64,000 nucleotides of DNA from NCBI GenBank assembly GCA_000827325.1, contig KN832875.1, positions 62,001 through 126,000 on the forward strand. The letters are read 5' to 3'. The stretch comes from Oidiodendron maius Zn. Taxonomy: Eukaryota; Ascomycota; Leotiomycetes; Myxotrichaceae. The translations under genes and the position numbers were made by a program. The notes under the pieces were generated by a model, which was not told where the DNA came from, made no database searches, and saw only the letters and a list, made by a program, of their open reading frames with translations. Positions within the stretch are counted from its first letter, which is position 1. Each line of letters starts with the position of its first letter. This document shows positions 44,906 through 57,356 of this stretch, piece after piece.

Positions 44906-46568
44906 ATGTCGTACTTTGCTCGCCTGAGCCCTGTGCCGAGCTTCCCGTCCTACACAGGACAGTACAAAGTTGGGTCCGTGGACGTTGAACTCCCAGTATG
45001 GGAGCTCGAATCTCCCTCTCCTGCTCCTGGAGAAAGCATCTCCACCATCCAGTACCGAGTCTTTTATCCCTGCGAGTCCGGTGCTAAAGGGGGGTCAGTG
45101 AGTTGGATACCGCAGCCGCAACGAGGATACATGTCCGCCTACACACGCTTTCTTGGGACAGGATCCATGTTGGCAGAATTTGTTTCGTACGTATACCAAA
45201 TCCCGAGCGACAAAATTCTTAAGCACTGATTTGTGATGCGACAGGTATTTCCCTACACTTCTCTACTATGTCTCGATCCCCGTCTTGAAGAATGCTCCTC
45301 TCCTCAAGCCCACGACGTCGGATAATCGCTGGCCGGTTATGATCTTCTCTCACGGTCTCGGAGGGTCAAGGAATGCATATTCACACCTTGTTGGGTCAAT
45401 TGCCTCACACGGCGTGATTGTCATTGCCCCCGAGCATCGAGATGGCTCGGCGCCTATATCGTATATTCGAGATGTTCCCTCGACGAATTCTCTAGATGAG
45501 AAATCGGTAACGTCGAAAGCTAAGGGAGCAATCAATTATCACCGCATATCACATACCCCATCTCCAGAAGTCGAGGCAGAACGTAACGCCCAATTGAAAA
45601 TCCGTCTCTGGGAACTGGGCTTGATACACGATTCTCTACTTAGGATTGATCGCGATCAATCTCTCACAAACCTCAATACTTCATCCATTTCTCTTTCTAT
45701 GTTTAGAGATCTGATGAATGTGCATGAGCCTGGGAAGATAACATTCGCAGGACACTCATTTGGCGCTACGACTATGACACAGTTTGTCAAGAGCACATTC
45801 TATGGATCACAAAACGGGACAGCTCCAGCGGAGTACGACCCTCTCTTCGCACCCACCTCCCGATCTCCAATCGTGCAACAAATTACGCCTAACACTCCAG
45901 TAATATTGCTAGATGTATGGTGTCTACCTTTGCGCGCAGCTTCAACGCGCTGGCTGTGGGATAAACCACTCCCTTGCTATACACCAAATGGTCCGGGAGG
46001 CGATGCCTTACTGTACGTGGGAAGTCAAGTGTTTTACAAATGGCGCGTACATTTAAAGGCAACGAAAAGACTTCTATCGCCAAACCCGAGTTCGGATGAT
46101 GTCGATTATAACAAAGGCGATGGGACTCAATGGGGAAGACCGCATTTTTATTATGTCTCCAATTCAGCACACTTGAGTCAGTCCGATTTTGGTGTTCTTT
46201 TCCCCTGGTTCACGCGGAGATTCCTATCTGCTCAGGAACCAGAGCGAGTGGTCAAGTTGAACACGAGAGCGATCCTCGAACTCATGCGGTCTCAAAATAT
46301 CGAAGTCGGCCAGACAACCATAGAAGAAATGGAATTAACGGGCCAGAGCACGGCCAGTTTGAAGAATGACTCTCTCATCTTCAATTCAGAAGAGCAAGTG
46401 AGGAGCTGGAATTGGATTAGTTCAGATGTGAATGACCTGAGGGATATAGACTTGGAAAAGGAAACACTAGGCCGAGTCGAAAAGAAAGGCCGCGGAGTGA
46501 GAAAGCAGAGCGATGTGGTAGGAGTCGAGCTTGCCAAACAAGCGTCCGGGACGAGTGAGCCACTTTGA
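44906..46568 (+). CDS. Platelet-activating factor acetylhydrolase-like lipase
   Basis: Exon 1 is 44906-45186 and exon 2 45245-46568, 534 residues. The splice joins LAEFV to SYFPTLLYYVSIPVLKNA. Hydrolase landmarks: WPVMIFSHGLGGSRNAYSHL (oxyanion region) and GVIVIAPEHRDGSAP. The nucleophile Ser is in FAGHSFGATT, the Asp in VILLDVW, and the His in VSNSAHLSQSDFG: a full triad in PAF-AH group VII order. No signal peptide, so the enzyme is likely intracellular (type II-like), removing short or oxidised acyl chains from phospholipids. The C-terminal tail is charged and ends in KKGRGVRKQS. Convergent with the hydantoinase gene. Confidence 0.92.
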
Positions 46569-46864
46569 GGACATCAGCCTGCACTTGTATTAACTACAGT
46601 TGAAATCGGTAGGATTGTGTTTAGTAGTGTACTGATATCCATACTGGGAGGCGTTTTCATTTCTTTCTCGCATAGTTGCGTGGTTGGGCATTCATGGAAA
46701 GCAATTGGACATCTGAAAGCCGGGAATTGGTGGACGGATGGAAAAAGGCACTACCTCGAGAGGGTTACCAGAGATGAGATACGACAAGTAAAAGTTATAA
46801 ACACCATGCCATTCATCTTCAACACGCTTAAATCTCCCCTCGTATGGCCACTCTTGATCTAAAA

Positions 46865-49800
46865 CTATGATTGCTCTCTGGGGGCGTATTCCAATACAAC
46901 ACTTCTTGGTTCAACGTACCTACCCAAAGGTTTATAAACCACTTCTGGAAAGCCCATTGCAGCTGGCCCACCGATTTCCAATCCTTTGGGGGTATCGCTC
47001 CAGCGAGGACTACATGCGATGCCCAACACCGTCACCAGGACCCCATATCGATATTCCGGCACACCTATGGCTTTGCCACTTTGTGTGTCTAGAACTGCAA
47101 TTAAATCAGGCACCATCGCCACGTACTCGTCCGTGCCATCATCTAGGATATGCTTCGCATAGATATTCTCGTTCTTGAAGGGGATCTTCAGAATACCACC
47201 TTCGGCAACGGCCATCATCTTGAAACCAGCAATTTTGGACTCCTGTTCTTCCTCTCTCACTTGTTGAATGCTTATCTCGCCATATGAATGGCCTTTCCAC
47301 AATCGCCGTTCCACACCTATTATTTTCCCGCGGAACAGAACCTTTGCCGTCTCTGGTCCACCAACTTCATCGACAATTTGCTCCGCGATTGTGCAGCTTG
47401 TATTATGTTCTTTGGCTCTAGCAATGCACCGCCCGATTCTCCATGCGAGAGACATGCTATTTAGTATCGAATACTTGAGTACCTTCTCTTTTGATGTCGG
47501 CTTGGCTGCCATCCCAACTCGACTGCCCATCTCTGTGCATGAAGCACGAAGGGCTCGGTCTACTATCTCGTCATTGGTCGTCTTTGTCATGAGCATGGCC
47601 TTTCCATCCCCTGATGCAAGGGCACAGGGGACAAGTTGACCTGTCTCGTAAACGCATATCGATGTCTGCCAATATGTAGGGTATGCTCGACCCATCCAGT
47701 CCGCGTCAACAGTTGGCCGGTTAAAGAAGTTGGAGCTTCCCACAAGCAAAGGCTGTAGGCCATTACCACCACCGATTTCAAGACTCATGATTGCATCGAA
47801 GGACTCGTGCCGGTAATATTCCATGAGTTCGAGCATTGCCTCGTAGGTTTCATTTGCCGAGAGACGTTCATTCGACACTGCTGGTGATCCCATATGGCCG
47901 CCCCAGTAGATTAAATCCTCGTCTTGGAGCGCACTCGAGTCAATGATTCGTATATTATGGCCGGCTCGGATAATATCCCGCAACCTTATGTACTCAGCGA
48001 AGGGAGAGCCACCTCCTGCACAACCTAGGACATAGCAACCATCGGCAAGCCATTCTATATCAGTTTCAGAAAGAAACCACTCTGGATTTCCTGTTTGAGG
48101 GTTAATAACTACATTTGGTTTGTAACTATCAACGTTGTTTTCTCGGTTTAGATGTGTTGGCGGATATTGAGGTCCCTTAGCAACCTCTTCAGCATATACA
48201 TCTTCTTCTCCGTCGTCACTATCAGTGGTCCAGCTCTCAATTGAAAAGATTTCTGGAGAAAATTGACCCACTGCCCGAGCAATGACTCGGACTTTGTTCG
48301 CAACGTACTGCAATGGCATGGTATCCACATCTACCACCTCGACAGTATTACGGTCTGCTCCGGCTGCCACTGAGCGTTCAATCGCCATATCTTTGGCTGT
48401 TTCAATAATTTGGGCAACGGTTTGTTCAGCTGTGCTTTGAATCATATCGATTGTGCCCCCTACTTGCGAAATAGCCGCACCAACGGCATTTGCAACTGCG
48501 TGAAATGCGGGCTGAATAACTTCTGACACTCCCTTTAGATGCCTGGGCGCAATTATTGATCCGCCCCCGACAAGAAGCAGAGGAAGTGGCTCCGGAGAAG
48601 TCTTCATTCGGTCCACCACTCGTTCCAGAAGGGTCTCTATTTTTAACTGTGTCTCTTCAACAACAGATCGAGTTAAATCTGCTGCTAGATTTGGATTGCC
48701 AACGTTTTCGCCAGTGACTGCTGCAATATCCGTAGCTGTCAGAACATCTCCTCCGAACACTTTCGCCTTGGAAGTCAAGCGATGTCCAACAGAGTCTGGC
48801 CCTACTGTTACACTCTCACCGTCGATGCGAACGATTGAGCCTCCTCCTAATCCAACAGATTCGATATGAGGCATGGAAAAGTTGACCTTCACGCCCGCAA
48901 CCTCAACGTATGCAGAGGCTTGGCGAGGAAACCCAGATGGAAGCAGGACTCCAACATCAGTCCTAGTATATTGTAAGCATGCTCTAACTTGCTGCTCGTT
49001 GCGCGACTCACGTTGTGCCGCCGATATCCACAACAATCGTGGATGTTCTCTGCTGTGATTGTGAGAAGTCAGATAGGCCAAGATATGCCGCACCGCGCAT
49101 TGAGTTGGTTGGCCCACTAGAAAAAGTTCTAATTGGCAATCTTGAGGCAGATGGGGCGTCTATCAATGTACCATCATTCTGAGTCAAGTAAAGTGGGCAG
49201 TGTAGGTTCAGTCTCTTCATGGCGGTCCTGAAGCCCCTAATGGTTTTTCTCGCAAATTTCAAAATAGATGCATTCAAGATAGACGCATTCTCGCGTTCCA
49301 GAAATCCAATGTTCGACACCTCTGATGAGCAAACAATATCAACATCGGGGAGCTCGCGCTGAATTATCCGGCGGACATGCGATTCTTGCTTGAAGTGTTC
49401 ATCAATGGGCGAAAAGACGCCAGATATCACGACTGCATCGATGCCTAGGTCTTTGATCTTGGAGCACTGCTCAACGATCTCAGCCTCTACAATTGGGGCT
49501 TCCTCCGAACCATCGATATGTAGTCCTAAGACGCCATCAGATTCTGAGAGATAAACGGGAGGAGATTGACTTCCCTCCAGAGACAAAGCAATAGTATCCA
49601 TTCATAATATCCTTTAACACTGGTGGAAAATCCGAAAAGGGGGGTATCTCCTTTGTGAAGCTCTTCGACAAGCGGATGATGGCCACTTTGGACAGCCGTC
49701 TACAATCATGCTCAACAATCGCATTTACGAAATGTGTAGTGCCAATTGTCAGACATGCAATTCGATTCTTATCAACTTTGGACTTTTCAAGAACTGTTCT

Positions 49801-50008
49801 CACAGCAGCCTCGATCCCATTCGTGACATTTGGACTGGAAGTGGGGGTTTTATACTGTGCAAGAATGCCACGGAATGATGTGGAAGAGAGGCTTAAATCA
49901 AGTACCACTGCATCACTTTAGGAGATCAGTTAATTGCTTAAGAATATGCGGGAACATAATATACGTGTTCGTTCCTCCCACGTCTACGCCAATGCGTAAA
50001 GTCCTCAT
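46865..50008 (-). CDS. Hydantoinase A/oxoprolinase-like protein fused to DUF917
   Basis: Exons: 49965-50008, ~49572-49915, 49012-~49525 and 46865-48962, about 990 residues. Exon 1 plus the join gives LRIGVDVGGTNTDAVVLDL, the phosphate-1 loop of the actin/HSP70-type ATPase. Then LTIGTTHFVNAIVEHD and, after the third splice, TIVVDIGGTTTDVGVLLPSG (phosphate 2) and VGLGGGSIVRID. From about residue 610 a DUF917-type domain starts (WLADGCYVLGCAGGGSPFAE, GGHMGSPAVSNERL). Such fusions are common in fungi; the first half resembles N-methylhydantoinase A, the second S-methyl thiohydantoin desulfurase. Substrates are probably cyclic ureides or imides. Oddity: no canonical GT-AG pair restores frame between VSGG and LHIDG (49526-49575). 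Confidence 0.83.
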
Positions 50009-50514
50009 TTTTTGGTGCGCAATATCGGATTCCGATAATGCGCAATTTATCTCGCGATCAAAAAGCGCAGAGGGTCCTAGGGATGTGCATTTTAAATAAT
50101 ACTGCAATCTCCCGACGGATATCTCTAGGCAAGTGTAAATCGTATCTTGCGAACCAGTACTTACAGGATGAAGTACGAGGGACGAAGCGGGATTCCATAG
50201 AGCTATGTGAAGGCAGGCGATCTCACCCCACTTCTATCGCCACTGTGGGCATAAAAGTGAACAATGTCTTGCATGTGCATTCGACGCGGGTATCTCGATA
50301 TCTCTTTTCTACTGAAGGCGCAATGGAGCAAATACAGAAAAAGGTGTGTAAAATACGTAAACGCACATATTCGACTTGTCTATCCTTTAAGTGGTATTAT
50401 ACGTAAGCGGACTGTAGAAACTAGTGACCAGCCTTATGTCCGTTCAGTTCGCGGCTCAAGAGACAAGGGAGGGCCGACCCCAATCTTGACCAAGCAGGCA
50501 CGCACAAAAGGTTT

Positions 50515-50845
50515 ACATACATCGATGATGGCTCTTCAAGGTGGCCCACAGCTCGCCGGAGGACACTGCAGTTCTTTTCCATCTGGTGCTGGAGAAAGAT
50601 ATACTACCATTGCGTAGTCGAAGAAGGTGTCCCATTGAAACAAATCATGGAACTGCTTGGCAAGAATCTTAAGCTACCAGTGGAGAGCAAAACATTAAGT
50701 GAAGCTCTCAAGTATCTTGGATTCATAGCCCAATTTGTGAACGCAGACGGTCCTACCTCGAGTGAGAAGACGAAAAGAGAGCTGAGATGGCACCCAACTG
50801 GGCCACAGGCTTCTCGCAGACATGGAGGAGAATTATTTCTCTTAA
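50515..50845 (+). pseudogene. C-terminal relic of an extended SDR (NAD-dependent epimerase-like)
   Basis: Text typical of the last third of an extended short-chain dehydrogenase: YIDDGSSRWP, in a shifted frame HSSPEDTAVLFHLVLEKD, then back to VVEEGVPLKQIMELLGKNLK, LGFIAQFVNADGPTSSEKTK and RELRWHPTGPQ. Another one-base shift gives LLADMEENYFS and a stop at 50843-50845, the normal end of the family (RLGWxPTxPxLLxDxExxxY). So at least two frame changes; the N-terminal Rossmann half is absent. Upstream, 50437-50514 may hold a little more of it. Not heavily AT-mutated, so probably ordinary decay of a truncated copy. Confidence 0.6.
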
Positions 50846-51209
50846 TATTGTTCGTCCAGGCCGGGCCGTTTCTGGTGCAGAGTGTCGATATTTTCCATTT
50901 CTAGTAGTTCCCTGGGTTTAAGAGAGCTTTCTCAATTTCTTTGGCTGGCCAATATTTTATGTGTCATTAGCGACGTATTCTAGTCGGATAAAATGGCTGG
51001 CTTAGCAGAACGTATCGACCAGCTCTCGTGCAACCATCCTTCTTGTAACTGTAGCTGAGTAAATAGGCCCAAGGTAGACAATCAGAGTGGAAACAGCAAC
51101 ACAGAGATAACAGAAGCAACTAGAAACAACTGTAAAAGCTTGCTCATTACGATACCTTACTAAATTTGAATGAAAGAGAGAGGCGGATTTGCAAAAGAGT
51201 CATCAGCAA
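50846..51209. other. Intergenic, nothing recognised
   Basis: 364 bases between the SDR relic and the 3' end of the chitinase gene. Confidence 0.5.
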
Positions 51210-52293
51210 TTATTCGCCGATGCTACCGTCTGAATAGTATCCAAACTCTCTTGGCAATGGAGCCTCTCCTCTTACTTCTGCATCCACATCATCTAGTGAT
51301 ATAGGATTGGGCATACTCTCCGCAGAACTTTCCGATCTTACCTCTTGGGAGACAGGTGTTTCCGATAACCCACCTATAAGCTTCTGCGTCATGAATGATG
51401 CCCACTCCCATGGCCTTTCCCTACCACCCGGCAAGCTGTTGAAGTATTCCCAGCCCATAACGCCCCCAAATGCTGGATACCTGCTCTTCAAAGTGGAGAG
51501 GACACTCTCCAAGACACCAAATGGGACCCAGCCACTCCCATTCTCCGGATTTGTCACTAACCCAACGACGATCTTCTGGGGTGGCCAGCCACGTGCCATC
51601 ATCAAATCGTAGCCGTCGGGCTTGCTCATATCCCCCCACCCGCAATAGAATTGTGTGTTGTACCATGCAATCTGTGGGCCCCGCATTACCTCCAATGCCT
51701 CATAGCTGAACCCACTGAGGTTATGCCTCGGATTGTCTGACATGAGTGCCGCAGCCACAGGTGCCAGCGTGATGGTGAATCCGCCGCCGAAGTCGCTCTT
51801 CAGCCGATCGATGAGGCGGATGACGCCAGCAAGGGACATGCGCTCCTCAATATCCAGATCTAAACCATCAAGGCCGCGATCACGGATGACGTTTCGGAGA
51901 GGGATATAATAAGCATCGAAAGTCGCATCATCGCGATCAAGTCGTGTGAAAGAGCCTTTCGCAGCGCCACCGAGCATGCCCATCACCTTGATGCCCGAGG
52001 CTTGGAGGACACGCAGCTCCGCCCAGAGCGTGAGATAGCGGGGATCAGATGGCGCATCATTGTTCTAGAAGCTAGTTCTTAGCAAGTTGTGCTGCGTAGA
52101 TGGAGCAGGAACGAACCAGCGTAATGTTCCCAGGGGGTTCATTGAGGTGGATCGCAGCGACGATGATATGAGTAGCTGGAGGGCGGATTTGGGTCAAGAC
52201 TGGCAGAATGGAGCAGGAAGTCCCATCTGGATTATGGATAGTTTGGTAGTAGATGACGATTCTAGGAGTTGGCGGGGGAGGTATCGGAGGCAT
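51210..52293 (-). CDS. GH18 chitinase-like protein
   Basis: Exon 1 is 52117-52293 and exon 2 51210-52064, 343 residues. The catalytic signature DxxDxDxE is intact as GLDGLDLDIEE near residue 125. Other TIM-barrel strands: RIVIYYQTIHNPDG (strand 1), IKVMGMLGGAAKGSF, GFTITLAPVAAAL, IAWYNTQFYCGWG, KIVVGLVTNPENGSGW and GGVMGWEYFNSLPGG. The start has no signal peptide (MPPIPPPPTPR), so the enzyme may act inside the cell or the true start may lie upstream. The C-terminal 50 residues are acidic and unrelated to the barrel. The donor is GTTCGT, slightly unusual. Most like the small fungal GH18 proteins related to class III chitinases. Confidence 0.88.
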
Positions 52294-53504
52294 TGAGCTG
52301 GTGGTAGATCTGTCTAGAGCTTCCTACATGCGTAAGGCTGAGATCCTCAACTCGCTTAGTCGCCTAGGAATTGGAGGAGACAGAAACTCGTCCTTCAGAA
52401 AGGTGCCATGGCTTGTTGGACCGCTTGGCCCACAAGTTCAATTATTGTGAGATATGCCATATGTAGCAATTCTATTTGTGGTATTGTCCTATTTCGACTA
52501 TGGGTCGATGTCGTACGGGGAACGTACGTAAGGTATGCATGGCATCCTCTCCTCCTTTAGGAGATAAATCTTGGCGCTCTGTCAGCTAGCATGGCTGACG
52601 GGCAGAGACGAAAGCCCTTCTTCTATGGACCGAGAGCATGATTGTAACGAGATAGGATTTGACATTTCCGGAATACTTTACACAATCCACCGCGATCCTG
52701 AGGATCGCGGGCACGTGATGAAATATCAATCTGACCAAACCCTGTCTTTCTAGGCCCATTGTCTCTTCTCTTGAGGATATTGACGCGACAAAGGATATTC
52801 TTCTCGTCCTCACAAATGGCGAGCTCATTACTTTCGTCGGCCAAACCCTTCTCTGCGTCGCTCCACGATTTTGTTGTACCTTACCCCTGGACTCTGTCCA
52901 GTCAGCCTCGTCGCGTAAGGGGCATTATCTCATCATTCTTAGCCACCCAACTTTCTTCATCTCCAAACATCCTACATCCCGGAGTGAAGCAATGAATGCA
53001 ACGAATCATGAATCCATCGCGGTTTGCTATGCTAAGTGCCGCGTACTCATATATTCCCAACGCGACATTGACAAGACGACCTCCCCGCTTCCTTGCCAAG
53101 GCTGCGGCTCCAAGCGGATCGCTCAGCCACTGGCTCACGACCACATCAACTCCTCCAAGCCAGATCCCCCGATGTTTTGCTTGAGTCTGAGATTGTTCTC
53201 CAATCATCGTGAAAAAATGCTAGGCTGAATGCTGTGGCGCACTGTCTTGTTATTGGTCTGAGCAAATCCCGAAAGGTGGTGGAAGCTTGCTGCTAGCGGA
53301 AGGCTCACCGATCCGTTGGAGAATCCATTCATCCATTCATCCTCCCTTCCCCAATTCTCTCATCACCAACCAATCCTTCCTTAATTGCAAGTTCATATAT
53401 ACTACACGCGCAATGGCTTGGCTCTCTTCTGGCTCTCCATCTTTATGATCATTGCTGATCACCCTCTCATTAACATCATTCTCCCGTCTCCATCAGTCAT
53501 CAAG
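52294..53504. other. Divergent intergenic region
   Basis: 1.2 kb between the chitinase gene and the GPI protein gene. Open frames on both strands near 52900-53200 do not resemble proteins I know and overlap each other. CATTCATCCATTCATC direct repeat near 53328. Confidence 0.4.
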
Positions 53505-56371
53505 ATGATGTCCGATTCGAGATTGACCGTTCGTTCTGCGCTTGTGGCTCTTTTGCTTTCTAACCTCGTCACAGCTGAACCTCTTCGTTACTATGGCAGA
53601 GATGATACTACCGTGGCACCTCCGGCTGTAGGTCCCTCGCCACCCATCTCGTCAGGTGTCGTGACGCCTCCTGCAAATGTCTCCACTCCAAGTGGCGGAG
53701 ATGATTCTACTCCAGCTAGTGTGCAGTCGAATAGTCTGTCCAGCTCCAATAGTTCATCTATCTCCGGCAGTTCTTCCAGCTCCGATAGCACGTCCAGCTC
53801 CGACAGCTCGTCTAGCTCCGACAGCTCGCCTCAACCGGGAGCTGCTTCAGCGGATGCTGGATCTTTACTTATGTGCGGCTCTCAGTATTATTCTGAGGAC
53901 AAGGTATGAACGGTTACAACGCATTGTACAAGTGATAAGGCTGACGTGATCAGTACGTATGTTATAGCGACTCCATACTTTGCCCGGTCATCAAAGGTCA
54001 ACCGACCCAGGCGTGTGGTCTTGCTTGCTATGATCCTACCTTGTATTCGTGTGTCAATGGAGAGTTAATGCAGGCTGGTGCCGCCGGCGCCCCGGCAACC
54101 GGTTCTGGCTCTTCGTCCGGTTCTTCGTCTGGCTCTTTGTCTGGCTCTTCGTCTGGTTCAAGCTCTTCAGACTCTTCCTCTTCCGTCGCAGATCCTAGTA
54201 CTCAAGGTCCTGGCCCAGAATCTCCTCCACCCCTTCCCACATCTTCAAATACCACTACGGCCGATCTGGGATCTGATTCAGGGGGTTCCAGTTCCAGCTC
54301 CTCTAGTTCCAGTTCCTCAGGATCTAGCTCCTCGGGATCCAGTTCAGACTCCGAGTCAGAGTCTGATTCCAGCACTGGACCTGACACACAGACTCTGCCT
54401 ACCCCTCCAGCGTCGTCCTCAAACACAACTACCGCTGATCCGGCATCTGGTTCAGGAGACTCGAGTTCTTCAAGTTCTTCAAGTTCTAGCTCCTCAGGAC
54501 TTGNNNNNNNNNNNNNNNNNNNNNNNNNNNNNNNNNNNNNNNNNNNNNNNNNNNNNNNNNNNNNNNNNNNNNNNNNNNNNNNNNNNNNNNNNNNNNNNNN
54601 NNNNNNNNNNNNNNNNNNNNNNNNNNNNNNNNNNNNNNNNNNNNNNNNNNNNNNNNNNNNNNNNNNNNNNNNNNNNNNNNNNNNNNNNNNNNNNNNNNNN
54701 NNNNNNNNNNNNNNNNNNNNNNNNNNNNNNNNNNNNNNNNNNNNNNNNNNNNNNNNNNNNNNTCTTCCTCTTCCGTCGCAGATCCTAGTACTCAAGGTCC
54801 TGGCCCACGAATCTCCTCCACCCCTTCCCACATCTTCAAATACCACTACGGCCGATCAGGGATCTGATTCAGGGGGTTCCAGTTCCAGCTCCTCTAGTTC
54901 CAGTTCCTCAGGATCTAGCTCCTCGGGATCCAGTTCAGACTCCGAGTCAGAGTCTGATTCCAGCACTGGACCTGACACACAGACTCTGCCTACCCCTCCA
55001 GCGTCGTCCTCAAACACAACTACCGCTGATCCGGCATCTGGTTCAGGAGACTCGAGTTCTTCAAGTTCTTCAAGTTCTAGCTCCTCAGGACTTGGCTCAA
55101 CCTCAGATACAGAGTCTGATTCCAGCACTGGGCCTGATACACAGACTCTGCCTACCCCTCCAGCGTCGTCCTCAAATACAACTACCGCTGATCCGGCATC
55201 TGGTTCAGGAGACTCGAGTTCTTCGACTTCCTCAAGTTCTTCAACTTCTAGCTCCTCGGGACTTGGCTCAACCTCAGATACAGAGTCTGACACCAGCACT
55301 GGACCCGACTCTACATCTCCACCCAACCCATCAGCATCAGCCTCTAGCGACGTGGTCTTGCCTCCTTCAAGTATAGGTCCTGGTGGTCCCCAATCTAGCT
55401 CATCTGACTCCGATTCATCGCAGTTGCCTCCATCAGATGATGGCTCTGGTTCAAGCTCGTCGAGTTCCAGCTCTTCTAGCTCCTCAAGCTCTAGTTCCTT
55501 GGCCTCTAATTCCACGTCTTCCACGTCGTCTGAATCTGACTCCGACTCGACGGTTTCTAGTCCTAGCACTGTCCCTAGTTCAACAATAGGATCTAGTACT
55601 GGTGCATATTCTAACTCAACCGCATCATCTGGATCAGAATCAGAGTCTGATTCTTCAGCATCTACAGGGTCAGTATCTTCTGATAGTTCAAGTTCAACGG
55701 GTGCGCCCAATGTTGCTGTACCCTCTGCAAACGAGTCTTCTAACTTGAATGCAGGACCACAAGAAAGCGGGGTGCCTACAGGCGCCGCAGGTTCTAAGAG
55801 CCTTCCTAGCTCTTCCAGCTCCTCTTCGTCCAGTTCTAGTTCGTCCAGTCCCGGTTCTTCGAGTTCCATCTCTTCTGGCACATCAAATACCACAATCCCA
55901 GGTCAGGATCCAGGAGTACAATCCTTCCCAGGTGCAGCAACAGTCACAGATTCATCCGAAGGTTCAGAAGTGTCATTATCACCTACAGGAACTTTACCCT
56001 CTGGAATCTATGTTGGATCAGTTGCCATGCCTAAGTTTGTAGAGGCTACTCCTGTACCTGGTAGCGTTGGGTCGTCTGCTTCTGAGCCTTCGGATTTGTC
56101 CTCTGGAGCCTCGTCCGCCTCTTCCGCTTCTTCCGATGGTGATACTCAAAACTCTGAAGATTCTGGTACAGCACCAACCACCTTACTCTCTTCCACGACT
56201 AGCTCGACAACTACGGCAATTGATACCTCTGCATCCACTTTTCCAACAGGTGCAACTGTTCTTAGGGTTCGCGATTCGAAGAAATCTGTGGCTGGATCCA
56301 CTTTTGTTCAAATTAACTCAGCTGTCATGTATATGTTAGCGCTGGGAATATCAGCTTTCATTTTCTTCTAA
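53505..56371 (+). CDS. Ser-rich GPI-anchored cell wall protein with carbohydrate-binding module
   Basis: Exon 1 is 53505-53903 and exon 2 53954-56371, with an assembly gap inside exon 2. Signal peptide RLTVRSALVALLLSNLVTA. A Cys module, LMCGSQYYSEDKYVCYSDS, ILCPVIKGQPTQACGLACYD and YSCVNGEL, spans the splice and fits the fungal Carb_bind (PF10645) pattern. Then follow about 600 residues of Ser-rich repeats, including three copies of a unit with TGPDTQTLPTPPASSSNTTT and ADPASGSGDSS, presumably heavily O-mannosylated. The end, STFVQINSAVMYMLALGISA plus FIFF, is a GPI-attachment signal. Likely covalently bound wall glycoprotein. A frame change just after the gap (extra C near 54808) and the arbitrary gap length make the reading through 54504-54810 unreliable. 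Confidence 0.85.
54173..55094. repeat. 331/332-bp duplicated block flanking the assembly gap
   Basis: 54173-54503 and 54763-55094 are the same sequence apart from one substitution (GATCTGG versus GATCAGG) and one inserted C near 54808. Copy 1 ends exactly at the left gap edge and copy 2 starts exactly at the right edge. Confidence 0.9.
54504..54762. other. Assembly gap, 259 N
   Basis: Run of N within the Ser-rich repeat region. Both flanks carry the same block, so the gap may be an artefact. Confidence 0.99.
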
Positions 56372-57356
56372 GACATTTAAAAGGAATGTATGAGTTGAGA
56401 TAACTTCGGGAAATTTTGGGTTCTGTCATAGTAGATAAGGACGGTATTGAGGTTGCAGTCATTACTTTACAGCATAGCGCGGTAGCATTCTTTATTGTAT
56501 GGGAAACGGGGATTGGGCGCGGAAAACGGTCATTTTAGCTTTGGCGTTTAGAGATAGGATAAAGAACATTGCAATCATATACAATATGCAAGTATAAATG
56601 GAAATTTTTATATGTTTACAATTGAATATTTCACCTACATGTTCATCGCTGATGCTCTATGGTTTTCGCGGAGCCAGTGTCGAAATTTTGATAAGGTGGG
56701 CATGGGGAAAAGTTCGCCACTTCCTTGGGCTCCTCCATGTCACTGTGTTCAGATAAACGCTTGATTAGATAATAAACTCGCTCAGATGCAGGAAACGCGA
56801 CTCCGAGAATATCCAGCTAATCCAAAACTTCATACTCGATTTGGTAATAACCCAATAGCATTGATAAACATTCCATCCTAGAGCGACGACAATCAGATTC
56901 TCCACAAAAAGTTGTTTATTTTTAATTTCGGGATTTGTTACATAGCCACGCATTTTTCATATACAATAATAAATTTGCATCGCGTCGTTTGTGTTAAGAA
57001 GCACACAAGCGAAATTCTCATGGGCTTGGTTTATATTGCAGCGACAATTAGCTGAAAGTTTGCCCCTTTTTTAAGCGAGCCGCCCCTGTAAGCCAGTAAC
57101 CAAGCTCAAGTTCGTGCCGCCACCCAATATATACGTGAAGATTGGAATATAACACTGTAATATGATATTGTAATATAATTAAGAGTGCGGCTTAGTTCGC
57201 ACGATCCTGAGGTTTGCAGACAATCTAGTGAATTGCGGAACTCATCTTTTTGTCGGGTCAGCAGTGCAATCTTCCTCTAGTTGCAACAACTCCAACACCA
57301 TTAACCTTCAAACTACTTACCACATCTGACAAGAAATTAAAATTCTCATCTGACCA
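56372..57356. other. Intergenic, AT-rich
   Basis: 985 bases after the GPI protein. No gene supported. CAACTCCAACACC-rich leader just before the next start suggests its 5' UTR. Confidence 0.45.

Noticed and set aside
52902-53228. Overlapping ~100-codon frames on both strands
   Set aside because: No recognisable domain, no start context, and they exclude each other.
54856-55893. Long Glu/Leu-rich frame opposite the GPI protein
   Set aside because: Antisense of Ser-rich repeats; composition follows from the sense strand.
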